A DNA stretch of 64,000 nt from contig NC_072472.1 of the NCBI RefSeq assembly GCF_027596085.1, positions 12,944,471 through 13,008,470 of the forward strand. Direction: 5' to 3'. Numbering within the stretch: the first letter of the stretch is position 1; every line of letters begins with the position of its first letter. The notes under the pieces were generated by a model that was given only the letters and a program-made list of their open reading frames with translations, did not search any database and was not told where the DNA came from. The position numbers were made by a program, and so were the translations under genes. Of the stretch, positions 1-14,000 are shown piece after piece. The DNA comes from Anoplopoma fimbria. Lineage: Eukaryota; Chordata; Actinopteri; Perciformes; Anoplopomatidae.

Positions 1-1934
1 ACAGCAACAAAATATGCTCTCTTATAACCTTGCTAAAAGCACTCTATATCTCGACCATGGCACTTTCGTAAGGGTCCACTCTGTGGAGGAGTCCATTAAT
101 CTGTCTTATCTCTGGACACTGCAGATGAGAACACATTAAATGGGGTAGGATTTAATTAATTGTTTTGTCCTCAATCTCAAAGATAAATGGACCAAGTGAG
201 CAATATTTTTCTTCGTGTGGAGAGTATTTTGGACTTGTGCTGTTTCACACAATCTAGCTTGTGTTGTGTGTTGTAGAACTGTGTTATTTTAGCAAATGTC
301 ACACTCTATTAAATTTCAACCATGCAATTAGTCAGTTTGAAGTTTAAGTAACAAAGTAATCTGACCAAGCCAATGAAATCAATGCTAAAATATAGCCTAG
401 GATGACTGCACGGCATACCATCATAATCTTTTAAACCCCCTATATCAAGGATATAGCCTTGCAAATGTATCATGCATACCAGAGCAGCTTCCAACAACAA
501 AGTGTGCTATAAAAACTGACAGGAATTTTCTCTCATACGCTGGGAGTAACATATTATCTATGAATCCTAAAGCTCATCTCCATCCACCCAAATCAGACTG
601 GAAAACCGTTACCACAGAGCTGGAGACATACTGAGCCAGGCCAAAAAAGCTGAGAGGGGGAGTAAGTCAACAACTTTAAGAGAAAATCATCCTCTTCAGA
701 GTGTATTTAACACACCAGTGCCCAAGAACGAACACGACTGCAACGGACTGATAATTCATTTTTCATGACCATAAAGTGAAGCCTTTTATGTGATGTGCTT
801 ACCATGTTGTGGTATTTCCTCTGAGGGAAGGCTTTTGAGGACTAAAAGTACTGAATGGAATTAAAATTACGGAATAAATCACTGCTGCTGCACCTTGACA
901 GCTGCTGCCTGCCTGCATACCTGTCTATCCGACAAATGAGACAGACAGAGAGGAAGAACTTTGCCAACTTCTGACAGTAAAGTATGAGTTTGAAGGGATG
1001 AATTAATTTAACATCCCTACTTTCAATCATCGTTAACAATCGCATTTGAGTGAGCATTGAAATTGTCCCCTTCCCTTCTCTTGCTTCTCAATTTGAGCTG
1101 TCTTCTCCTCTGTTAACTGGATTTTTCTCTGCTGATATTAAATACTGCTAGTGAGTATAATCTAATGCAAGTATGAAGGCAGTCTAATAGTGAAGCACAT
1201 TATTAGTATTGGACTGACAAGTCTCTGCAAAACTGAAATAACAGAAGATTCCCCTATTTCTTTCTTATTACTCATAGCCACCAGCTGTGGGACGACATTG
1301 CATCAAGGGGAATTACTGGACTGCTTACTTCTTATTGAGATAGTTGTCATGTCTGCTTAAACAATGTAGATATAATATTGTTTTCCATCACTGCTGATAA
1401 AGTTTTGACAAGCGTCAGAGCAATGCCTGGACCCAAACATGGGTTGAACTGAAATGTCAAATACATGGCAATGCTGCACACAAAATCAGTGAAGAGAAAC
1501 AAGGTTGACAAGGCAAAGAGCAGGGAAGTACGTGGCATACAGAGTGAGAAAAGAGGGAGTAGTGGGGAAAGGGGGAGGACAACAAAGGCTTGGACCAAAC
1601 ATGACACTGGCACAAACCTTGATCCACCTTTTCGTGAGGCGACTTCCGCCATCCACAACACCCTTTTGAAAATGTGAGGGCAACATGAAGCACAGACAGT
1701 GTGGAAAGAAATAATCAGTTGTTGCAGGTTTAATAATATTCATGACCGGACAAATCTCAACCAAATAATAAATGTGTGGATGGATTATGGAAATCAAAAT
1801 CTCTAAAGCACCTCTCTCTCTCTTTCATGCACACACACACACACATACACATACATGGCTTAATGGAATGAATCAGCCAGGGAGGAAGCAGCATGAGAGT
1901 GGTGTAATTGGCTGTTTCGGGCCCCTGTGCTCAC
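1..1934. other. GRIK1 intron 8 (part)
   Basis: Between exon 8 and the off-window ligand-binding exons. Apart from inverted-repeat arm A and a short CA run near 1831, nothing was recognised. Reverse-strand reading found no S1 segment exon here. Confidence 0.8.
655..852 (+). repeat. Arm A of a 198-bp inverted duplication (GRIK1 introns)
   Basis: Reads AGGGGGAGTAAGTCAACAAC at the left end and ACTAAAAGTACT at the right end. Its reverse complement is present at 4693-4890 with two substitutions and no gaps (196 of 198 identical by hand count). The similarity stops sharply at both ends. It lies downstream of GRIK1 exon 8. No transposon family was recognised. Confidence 0.93.
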
Positions 1935-2042
1935 CCTGGAAGTGCCATCCTCTTTGAGGCTGATGATGTCCAAATCAAAGTCTCTCCTCAGGCCATCGGT
2001 CTTATTAAGAACAATGTGCCCCGTCAGTCCATCCCACTGTGC
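1935..2042 (-). CDS. grik1: GRIK1 coding exon 8 (end of amino-terminal domain)
   Basis: A 36-codon exon, [20 protein letters not shown] then [16 protein letters not shown], the same length as the mammalian exon that leads into the ligand-binding S1 segment. The acceptor is TTTGTAG|GCAC and the donor CCAGG|GTGAGC, phase 0. It is the last exon of the gene visible in the window. Confidence 0.93.
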
Positions 2043-5000
2043 CTACAAAGAAGAGAAGTAGAGGGAGAGAGAAGTAGGAGATAGCCAAAAATGCTGTCTG
2101 AGTGCGGAGCCTCATTGAAGCGCCGGAGCAAACTCCCAGGAGGAGAGTGGAGGGGATTGAGGCGGAGAGTGGAAGTCGGTGTTGACAGACTGCTGGAACA
2201 CTTCAGGTGGAGACTGGAGGGCGTCTATAGGTTGTGGTACAATCTCAATATGCATCAAAGTTTATGTTCATGATAGCGCTAATAACTACATTAATATGCA
2301 TGAAGCATCTTTACAGCGGGGGTATTTCAATTTAACATTTGAGCATTTTTAGGGGAGTTTTTCCTGTGCCGATGTAAGGGTTCCGGGACAGAGGATGTCA
2401 CATGTGTCCAGGTTGTAAAGCCCTCTGAGGCAAATTTGTAATTTGTGATTCTGGGCTATACAAAATAAACTGAATTTAATTGAATTGAATCATTGAGATT
2501 CATGGATGTTTTAGAGTCAATTTCGAAGTCCTCTACATGCTACACAACTAAATTACTTATCTAAATAGGACTGGCTGCCTGGAACCCTGTTGATTTCAAG
2601 CACAGGATTTCATATCCTGCACAAAGGGACTGTATTTTATCTTATTGTTACAACACATATAATTTTTTTAACTTGTTGTATACTGCATATATTAGCTAAT
2701 TTAGGATGAATTCTGACACCCTAAACATACAGTAAGAGATTAAAAACTGATTATTTTCTTCTTTCACTTAATACTGAGAGAGAATAAGGGAGGTATACAT
2801 AAAAGGTAAGTAGTGCCATGTTACACCAAGCCACTAAAAATGTATAGAGATTTATGTCAAGAATGAACTCAAAAATATGTAATGCTGCAAACCAGCATTC
2901 CCCTTTTGGAACAGGATGCTCCCCAAGATGCTGCTTAGGTGGGGTTGAATATGTACTTTTATGTTATAATTGAAATAAAGTTCAAATAAAGTTTTAAAGA
3001 AAGTAGTGATCAAGTCATCAAGTCCACAGAAACACTCATTATTGTGCACTAAAATAGCTAGAGGGGAGTGAAAGCATGCAGGTGATATTGCCCAGGATTT
3101 AATTTCAGCCATTGAAATGAAAGCTGTGCCCACCTATTCTGCACTCTTGTTATAAATGGTTTTTAATCGAGGGGTGTGTGAGACCTTTTACTGTATCTTT
3201 CAATCAAAAATGTTCTTCTAGTGATGAATTCACAGGACCGATGCTTCAAAGATTGGCAATGGCAAACGAAACAATAAGAGGATGAGGAAAGAAACACTGA
3301 GACACAAAGACTGAGAGAGGGAGAGAGATAGAGAAAGACTGAGAGAGAGAAAGAGAGATGAGGATTAGAGCACTAAAAAGAGTGAGGGGATTGAATTAAA
3401 ATGGCGGGCAAAGGCCCTATGCTGGATTTAAGATTTATCTAAAGCGAGATGAATACACTCATGCATCAAAGGCCTCATTTCTGTCTGTAGGCATCCGGTC
3501 TGACAGTCAGGCCAAACCATATGCTTTCAACTTTTTAAGTACATAAATACCGTATATTTTCATGTTGTGCACTTTCAGAAGCAAAGCATGGCTTGTCAGA
3601 AGGGACCTATGAAGTAACATCTCAAACGAAATGATCTGGCATCCAGTTTTGGTGAGTTCCATGCTTACATTTTGGAAATTTAAAAAATATTTCGCTTACG
3701 AAGCCTTTTCAAAACCTACCAAAACATGTCGTTAACCAATGCATAGTGGTCAAACTAAAAGCAACAGGGGTTTTCTTAAGTCATGCTGCTGATGTAACAA
3801 GGTTTTTTTCAGTTCTCTGTTATCCAAGGCCTTATCTGACACCGACCTCTTTGAAGAGGTTCATAAAGCGAGGTCCGAAGCGCCAAGGTTTGTGGCGGTG
3901 ACACTGCAGGGAGCTGACGGTCATCTGAGTGGCACGCTGCGACGCAACGGCAACCATGAACACTGCATCATACATCAAGGCTGCGTCTGTCTGCGGAGGA
4001 GGCAGGGAGAGGAAGACGCAGCATACAAATGAGCATCATTGGCTTTAAGCAGAGCAGTTGTTTGTTTTGTCGCTGCCCTGTAATGTAAAATAACAGTATG
4101 GTGCTTACAGTCATGATTCCATCCATCAAGCCACTTTCTTGTTTGGGACCCTGTAGTCTTTCCATGGCCCACTTGTCCATCGTGGCGGCCACCCCCGGGT
4201 GATCAACGTTCAGCAGTCGGAAGCCTGTCATGTTGACCCCGCTGTAGCGGTAAGGCTCCAGGTCCAACGCAAACAAATCCTTTGAGGGGAGAGAGGAGCA
4301 GGAGGGAAAGAAGGATGTGTCGGTTTGTGTTTATGTGTTGTGATGGAGAGAGAAAGAGCCGGACAGAGATTTAAGCTCTAGCACAGGGTGTAACTTTATG
4401 AGCCTCCAGATGTGTATCGATGAGTCACAGCAATATGTTTTAACATTCCCAGTATATTTAAAGGCCAGTTCAAGGCCAAATGACCACATTAAAAATGAGC
4501 TTGGTTTTAACTTTTCCGGTATCTCCCATAAAACAACTTTATTCGTTTACAGTTTTCTAACTCACCAAAGTCGTGAAGAAGAAATGGTAGTACTCTGTCA
4601 TCATTCCCATTGATGAGAGCTGCAAATTGAGAAGAAGACATAAAGTAATAAAAGACAATGTCAGGCCGTGTTGCTTATTTAAAATGACTTTTAGTACTTT
4701 TAGTCCTCAAAAGCCTCCCCTCAGAGGAAATACCACAACATGGTAAGCACATCACATAAAAGGCTTCACTTTATGGTCATGAAAAATGAATTATCAGTCC
4801 GTTGCAGTCGTGTTCGTTCTTGGGCACTGGAGTGTTAAATACACTCTGAAGAGGATGATTTTCTCTTAAAGTTGTTGACTTACTCCCCCTAAAATGATGA
4901 GTTGTCCAGTGCTTCAGCTAAAGTGTCACATCTTCAATAAGAAAGTATTTCTGCTGGTCATATCCCTCTTGTGTAGTGTATTTAATATGTTACACATTGA

Positions 5001-8000
5001 TATGTTTAGGTTTTTTATGACATTCAAAACAGGGTACCACTATAAACAAATAAGAATAAAAAATTCATGAATTTTACTCTGCCTTAGTTTTAAATCAATC
5101 AATGTGTAAAAGTTAAAGTTTTGTCCTTGATAATTGTTATTGATTGCCAATATAAATATAAAAAATATATATAAATGTAGTTGTACAAATACTCCAGACT
5201 ACAGAAATGGATATCAGATGTTTCACTGCTTAGTCCATCGGGCGTGTTGGAATTGGTGCACACTAGAAAAGTCACAAAATAAATTTCAGCATGTCTGTTT
5301 ATTTCATAAATAGCGCAGTTGACCATCTGTGTTAAATCAGCTAAATAGTAATAAATCCGTGTGATGGGAAATTAGTTGTGCACCATTTAAAATGCTGACT
5401 TTGATAAGGGAAGTGCTTTTTCATCCTTGTAATTATCATATCCTTTCATGGCTGACATTCAAATGTAAGAAGGTGTTGCCCCTTAAGGACACATAAATGT
5501 TTTGTAAAATCTGTCGAACAAACTAATCTGAAGATCAATCAAACCTGTTTGAGGAGCTCCGAAGCCATGCGATAGGAGCAGTCAAAGAGAATAAAAAATT
5601 CTTTGTCTTTTTTCAGTTCCTTAAGCAGCGGTCGGGCATCTTGGTTACCCGGGGTCAGCTGACGGATCTTGATCTTCAGGTTGAACTTTGCCGGAGCTTT
5701 TATCAACTCCTGCATCCGCATCAGACCTACAAAAAAAAAATGATCAGGACTTTGACCCCTATCCTTTAACTGAGTGATGTGATCCCCATCAACTGCATCA
5801 TCTAGTTGTACAACGTCTTGTAAAAACAAACCTGTGTTGTATAGCCTGTGAACACACCCCACATTCCTGTATCTTCAGTATGTTTTGTGTATCGTATGTG
5901 AACAACAGTTTGTAACTAGGCAGGTGTATGTCTGCGTGACATTTCAGGAAAATACATTTCTGATCGAAAAATAAAAGACAAAAAAAAAAATCTATAAACT
6001 ATGACATTTCAGCAGCGGCATTTCAAACTCTCTGGGCCATTGGTAGAGACTCACTCTAAATTGGACACCGCTGGATTTGAGGCCATCGTGTTATGGTTTG
6101 GCTCTCTGTAGCGTAAAGGCAGAGGTACTACTGGCAGCTGTTTGATATGAAGAACTCGTGCCCTGTCACAGATTGGGTTCACTAGCCAGTATGAGGAAGG
6201 TGACCACGGTAGACAGTGGAATTGCTTTTTGTGAGTAATTATAACCTTGACATATGAATATATTGTAAAGGTCCAAAAAACACAAGCCAGCCTTTTTGAC
6301 CTCTTCTCACTCACAATTCTTCACTTGAAATGTCAATGTAATGACTGACATCCAGTAAAACAGTGGGAAATAAAAATCATTAGCAAAATGCAGTCTTCAG
6401 TCAGTTATTATTGTATGCATTCAGAAAAAGTGTAGGGTTTTTTTAGGAGTAGAGCTGGGTGATATATCGTTATAATAGTGCTATCATAATATAAGAAAAG
6501 ATCTTGACTGGTGATTAAATTGCTATTGTGTTTCCTGATGTTAAATACTACATTACAGATTAAGGGAGAAATGCAATTTTTCTGTTGTAGAGTGAAATGA
6601 GCTCTACTGTTTGATCATAATATCCACCATCCTTCATCAAGGATGAGGTTTTTTTAGTCTCCTTTTATGTTATATATTTTCTGAAAGCAAAATTAGTTCA
6701 TACCATTATATTTGGTCAACCAATAATTTTGTTAAATTGATATCCCGCGACTCCATCCTGCTGATACTACTGCTCTTCTGCAAATTTTATTTTATTTCCA
6801 CATGAAAGGCTGACTAAATCAAGTGGGCTCATCTTCCATTATTTCCCTTTTCATGCATGGCAGAATATAATGATTTCTTAAAGTATATCTTTGACTCAGT
6901 TTTGAAATTTACAATGACAATCCGACTGATAAAAAACATTTGGCCCTACCTGTGCTGTCCTCATAGACCACTGTCAGCTTCCGCCATTTAAAGAAAGTGA
7001 CCACGTCCAGGATGGCCCTGGCGATGGCGGTGTACTCGGGATACAGGTTGATGAAGAAGGTGTCTTTGTTGTCCACTGACGGGTGTTTCCAGCGGGTCTG
7101 AATGTGAGGGACCTCCAGAGCGTTGCAGATGGACTGAACAGCACTGACAGAGGAGCTGTGAGAAGGGCCGAACACGGCGACCACCCCAAGAGCTAGCTGG
7201 TCGCACACTAGTGGTAGGAACACAAAGCCAGGTTGGTATTTTTACAGGTTGTTGAGATTGTTTCTCAAACAAAGTCCATTAGAAACTATTAAAACAGAAG
7301 CTTTTTATATAATTTACAATAGCATGGTTTTGATAAGGAACTGAAGAAGCCTATTTTTCCTTTCACTGTAGCCTACCATAATACTAAATGCCGACATTAG
7401 CTTTAGTTAATGTGATCAGCAGTCGCTCTCAATGAAAGAAAAATACACATATTTCACTGGTTAGGGTTTCATATTTTGTTTATGCAATTAGAAACTTAAT
7501 ACAAATCGATGTTTGGAGAACTTAAAATGGATATTTCTCTATCTATGCTTTCGATCCCCTGTATCCAGCACTTGATTATGCTAATCATATTTGTCCTAAT
7601 ATTTCACATATCTACAAAATGCATGCAGATACATTAAATTGGCATAGATTCATTCCCCACTGTGCATAAGAGAAAAAATAGTTAAATTAGCATTAAATCA
7701 AAGTAACCTTTAAAAACTAGAGATTGTAATTTCACACTTGCCGGGACACAAAATCCACAAAAGAAACATGAATGATTTATGCGATTATGTTGTCATCACT
7801 AACAGTATAACAGGTAAACTCTGAAGCTTAACATATATGTCTTTTAATCATTTCCTACCTCTCCTTGAAGCCTCAAAGCCATCAAAGAGGTTGATCCTCT
7901 GAATGTCGTAGGTGAGGGTAGTGTTGGGCATCAGGGTCTTGTTACGGTTTATGTTATTCACAGCAAACTTGAAAGCCAGCTCATCCATACTCACAAGCTC

Positions 8001-11000
8001 GCTCTCCCGGGTCTCAAAAATACCACCTGCACATGGAGATGAAGGACAAAGACAAAGACACTGTCACTGCAACAGACTCTGTGATAACAGATATTACATT
8101 AATGGATTATGTGCTCCTGTGTGGGTTGAGAAATGTTGCAAGCTTTGGTTAAATGGAAGCCTTTCAAAGCAAGACAGGGCTTCCAAAAACCTTCTGGTAT
8201 TATTTTAAGGATTGACCGAGTGGTGGAAGGATAACACACGGAGGCCGGGGTAATCATCGACCCGTGTGTTTTTTATTCAAAGTTTACACACAAGCAGTTG
8301 AGACTTTTTTAAGTGTGGTCATGAATATAGAAAATGAATGAATGAATGAATGAATGAAAAAAGAGTTTCTTAAGAACATAACCAGATCCACATAACTAAA
8401 GAGAAGTTAGGCTAGGGCCAAGGCTATTGGCAGCTAGCATCAAGCAGCCAGTAGGTGTGCACCTGAACTGAACCAGCTTAATCCCAACCAGGAACTAACT
8501 TTGAGAAGCTTCAACACCTTGATTTTGAACAAGAAGCTCCTCCCACAGACAAACCAAATATACCCCATAATCTACTAAAACAATGGAGTTACATTTTTAT
8601 TGTTAATCTATGAACTGTTAACTTAGTTAATTTACTTGATAGTATGGAAACCACTTTCTAATAAAGCACACTAAAGGGTGCAACAAATAACTTTATTTAT
8701 GGTTATTAAGTAATGCTTTATACATGTATAAGCTATAAATAAGAACACATTTTGGTTTGTCAGATTGCAAAGAAAACATTGCATTGTGTAGTATTATCAT
8801 TACATCATTCATATATATTTGTTACAAAGCAGCACTGCACTCTGCACAATCTTAAATTACACCAAATGTTCTCTGATTTAATGAGGGTCAATTCAAATAT
8901 TTATTTTAATGCAAACCAAATCACCTGGCCATAAACAAATCCATAAATATTATTTTGTCCACAATAAAAAAATGTAGTTTCATATCTCCAGCTTCAATAT
9001 TCAGAGAATTAATTAAAGGAGTTCCCACAGAAGCATGCAAATGAAGATGCATATTAAGTACTCAAAGATTATACAATTATACATTTTTATCTAAGGCATA
9101 AAGTAAATTCTCAACACTCTGTTTCTCTAAGTGGGGAGGAGCTGCTCTTCCACTGTTCTGACTTTATCTATATGGGGACCCAGGGCCACAAACAACTTGC
9201 TACATGGACCAGCTGTCAGCAGGCTTTGAAGAAACAATGATGTTCAGACAGACTTCTGAAATTGCCACTAAACTCCTCATCAACATCTTGTCATCCGGGT
9301 GCAGAAGATGTGAAGTGTGGACTCACAGGCAAGATGAGTTGGAAGTAGGGTAATTGCTACCACAGTGTGAAAGGGCAGGAAATAAAAAGGCGGTAAGAGC
9401 TTCTCGTGTAGTTCAAAACGGTCTTATGAAAGAAAATATTGTATTACCAAACCAGCTCTGGGTTTTGGAGCCTAACAAAGTATTGAGGTTGAATAGTCTG
9501 ACCAAACTGCCCAACCTAAAAGGGCAACACAGAACAAGTTTACAAATCCAGTGCAAAGACTATATATGTATTGACTGGATCTGCACTGTTTTTTTATGTA
9601 CCTGATCCCTGCAGTAACACTGTAAAGTTCTTCAGGGATTGTGTAACTGATCGTTTGAAGTATAAATCCCAGACCCAGCTTTTCATTTCCACAGACAGGC
9701 AGTGATAACGGTCCAGAGGAGACGTTTGAGGCAGTCTGACTCATTGGGCAGCCACAACAGGGTGATGATTAATTTAACCTGGTTATTTGATGCTTACATA
9801 TAGCAAGACACTATAATAAGGGAGTTAGAGGAAAAACATATCAGAACGTTGTGTGCGCTTGGTAACAACTGCTGGTCAAGTACTTAACGTGTAGTACAGC
9901 TAGAGGAGCTCCATGTGTCGTATTGAGATTAGCAGAAATCAATCACAGTCACAGTGCACATCTTCCACACAGTACATGTTGCCAACCTAATTTAATGTCT
10001 GGCTGTGTAAATTGGCAAACATGATCAACAGTCGATACATGTCAATCCCTCAAAATGACTTCTCTGTTAAGTTTTGATTGGTTTTCTATGCATGCTTAAG
10101 GAATGTTTATTTGTTTAAAAACGCCACAGACTTTCATGAATTTAAAACGCACACACAAATACTACACACACTACCAGTATTCAAACACGTATATACGCAG
10201 TCTAAAAATGTCAAAAGTCCTTGTAAATGTAAGGGCAGCCAATTGGTAATTAATAATCAAGAACCATTAGGCCATTAAAATATAAAAAAATAAAAACAAT
10301 ATTGTTCCTTCTGCAATTCCTGAGATTATCAAGTGCACTGCTGTAACAGTTCAACGGATGGATGTGAGATTTATCTCCCTGCCGCGCTGGGAGGACAACA
10401 TCCAATAAAAAGCTGAAGAACAAATCTGAGCTTTGTGCCAACCTGTCACGCAAACCTGATCAATCTCTTCAAAAACCCATGGGGAGATAAAGATGATTGT
10501 TTGTGTTTGTGTTTGCGTGTGCGTGTGCGTGTGCGTGTGTGTGTGCCTGCATGGAAAATCTCATCCCATCCATCCGTCACTTCACTATTTAATTACAAAT
10601 AATTATGTTTTACATTAGTCATGCGTCATCACTTCATGCTGAGCAGCTTGAACTCTACTGTGGGTTGTGACTGCTGCAGTCATAAAAATGGCATTTTACT
10701 TTTAAGCAAGGTGTTTTTTTTCCATTCAAATGAATTAATGCACCTCTGAGCACTAAAAGCATTCATTCAGCTACCAAATAATGAGAAATAATTTGCCCCT
10801 GGAACACGTATCAATATGGCCAATCAGGGAGCATAAATGGGCACTAAAAGTTTCAGAGGACCCACAGGACTCCGTAAATGCCTTTTAACATGCGTTTGGA
10901 GTTTACAATGCAGGTGGAATTTATCTGCATAAAATATAAGCACACACAAGATGCACTGAGGCTGGGTTAAACACAGGATGGCTCATTATGGTCAAACTGA

Positions 11001-14000
11001 GGATGAGTGCAATAAACATAAAATCAAAGTTGTTTTCCATTTCCCTCAGTAATGATTGTTTGTGTAAGATTTTTGTTATTTAACATGGTTTTATGGTATT
11101 TATTTTTAATTAGAAGGTTCAAAAGATACGGAGTAGTTGTGATACAGAAAGGAGAAAAATAACAGTCAAGAGACGAACTGATGGTGTCACAGTTTTGTGT
11201 TTTGGTGAAGTGAACCAATGCAAAATTATCTATTTTGTCATTTTTAACAACAACTTTTTGACTCGCAGATAACAACTTGTGTTTACCTGCTATTTGCATA
11301 AAGATAACTGTAGTTCATGTCTCACATCACATTTTCATCATTAGAAGTCAAACCGCCACAGCCCTATAATGCTAGATTAACACACTACTGGACTACAATG
11401 GAATGATTCATGGATGATTATGTGTTATTATGGTGCATTTGCATTCAGGCTTTATATTCCTAATTAATGTACTACCAGGTTCAACTGACTTTCACACTGT
11501 AGTGTGTAAAAAAAACATAGTTCCCTCTCATTGAGGGGGGGAGAGAAAATAATTATTTCTTCTTCATCTGTTTAACCTCCAGAAGGTGATCAATACAAAG
11601 CATGTTGAGGTTGAGTCATCTTTTATTTAGCACGACATTTCATTGGAGGACAGTTACACATCAAACTGTCCCTCAGTACTTGACAAAGAAGGAATGTGGC
11701 TCTTTCCATAAGTGTACTGAGGGATCTCTGGACAAGAGAGTTCTCCTTTTTGCTGACAGGGAGAAGAACTAGTGCCATCTGTGTTTCTCTGAAAAACAGA
11801 GATGTGCACTTTGGCTACGGGCACGAGAAAATGCTTCTGGGAGGTTGGAAAAAATGGGGTCGCAGGTGTCAAACTTTATGACAGACATTTCACTGCAACC
11901 TGGCTGAGACAACACAAGCGAGACGCACAAATGGGCAGACAAGGCAAAAATGCAATCAGGGATGTCAGATGCGAAAAAACAGAATAAGAGAGACAGACAG
12001 AAATTGAAAATGACTGCAAGGGCACCAAAAAGGCTTGCGGGTGTATCTGAAAGTCAACATGATCTACATCACTATCAGTTTGCACTTGAATTTGTGAGAA
12101 TGATGTACAAGAAGAAACATTTTATATTTTTTGTCCAGAAATCAACCACAATGCTATTCAGCTCAAGATAATTAGCCTCAATTGTAGCATTTTGACATAT
12201 TTATCTAAGATTTCTCTTTAGGAACTTGACCATTTACACCAAAACAAAGGGAATTAAAAGCTGTTTGTACAGTGAAAGCAGAATGTGTTGCAGCTGAAAG
12301 CATGTTGGCAAAAGAAACAGCTTCCTTTCAGGTTGAGTCTCTCGCAAAAAGGGGCATGAATGTGACACTGTTTTGCTCACAACCCTGAACTCAATCTGCA
12401 CGTCACAAGAAAAGCCTCAGAATCAATATGTACAAATTGATACGCGTTATCAATGCAAACTACAGCTCCCTCTCCTCACTCACAACCAAAAGTTCTGGGT
12501 TTCTGCCCAGAACGATCACACTACCGAGGCAGCCAACTCCACAGTATATCAGTGTATACATCTTCAACAGAAGTGAGGCCAACTTTCGAAAAAACCTCTG
12601 GCAATTTGGCTGCAGAGAGATTCATTCGTTTTCCTAATGGCCAGTTGTTGGAGAGAAAGGAACTAATGAATAAAATTAAGCGGGTGCCCTTTTTATAGAT
12701 GCAGGTTACAGCTCCAACTTAACTTCGATTTAACATAAAGTGAAACCTTGAGCCAAACTTCTGAGATTTTTTCTCACTCTCTTACACACTCACACGCACA
12801 CACATGCAGGGATGCAAATGCACACACCGAGAAACTGATAGTGTAAGTCTTTTAGAGTGGTGGGAATTTCTGGACTTGTGTTGAGGTGAACCATCAAAGC
12901 TGAACTTATTGGTCTTGAATGGTCCTGAATATTAATGTGTGACCCAGAGCTAAACTCCAGATCTGAAACACTCCGCATGTGCAACTGTCGACCTGATAAA
13001 ATGAACAAATGCTGCTCGTAGTAAAAAGATAGACAGGCGAGCGTCCATCAAGATTTTCTCAAAATATGTAACCTAAAATAGAATTATTATATTATGGGTG
13101 GAAAAAATATATTTCCTGAATACCAGTTAACAAACACACATGTTTACAGATAAAATATACATTGATGTTTACAGGATGTCAGCTGATAAGGGACAAGGAA
13201 TTGCAATAGAGAAACATCAATATATGCTCGATGTTGTTAATGACTTGATAATCTATCAACACAACAGTAACAGTATTTTTTCAAATCAGCAATAAGGAAA
13301 CAGACAGTTATGTGCTCTAACAAAAATTTTACTTGGACTTGGATTTTATTTTCATTAAGGAAAATACTGCAGTGCCTGATACACCCATGGATATATAAAA
13401 CCTAGATACAACATTACATTACATTACATTACAGTCATTTAGCAGACGCTTTTATCCAAAGCGACTTACAGGAAGTGTATTCAACATAGGTATTCAAGAG
13501 AACTACTAGTCACCAGAAGTCATAAGTGCATCTCCTTTCTTAAACAAGCATCTCAAAGCATAAACCAGAGCAAAAGTATAGTGCAGAGGCAAAATACTAC
13601 GAAAACAATAATTGCAACAGACTAATCCGAATATAGTAAGTGCTACAAACTACTACGAATAGGATAAGTGCAGTAAACAAATACAAATTCAATAAGTGCA
13701 GCGAACTGATACAAATACAGTAAGTGCAACAACTAATACGAGTGCAATAAGTGCTACGAGGAAGGCTCAGGGTAGTACTTCTTGAAGAGGTGAGTTTTCA
13801 GCCTGCGCCTAAAGATGGGCAGCGACTCTGCTGTCCTGACGTCGGTGGGGAGTTCATTCCACCACTGAGGGGCCAGGACAGAAAAAAGCTGTGACCGGGT
13901 GGATCGGCCGGAGGGACCTCTGAGCAACGGGGAAACCAATCGCCCCGAGGCAGCAGAGCGAAGTGGTCGGGCGGGGGTGTAGGGCTTGACCAAGGCCTGG

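Noticed and set aside
1620..1680. Possible GRIK1 15-residue cassette exon (AEVASRK on the minus strand resembles AGEVSKH)
   Set aside because: Only a few residues match, length and splice sites do not fit a 45-nt cassette, and the next exon was not found.
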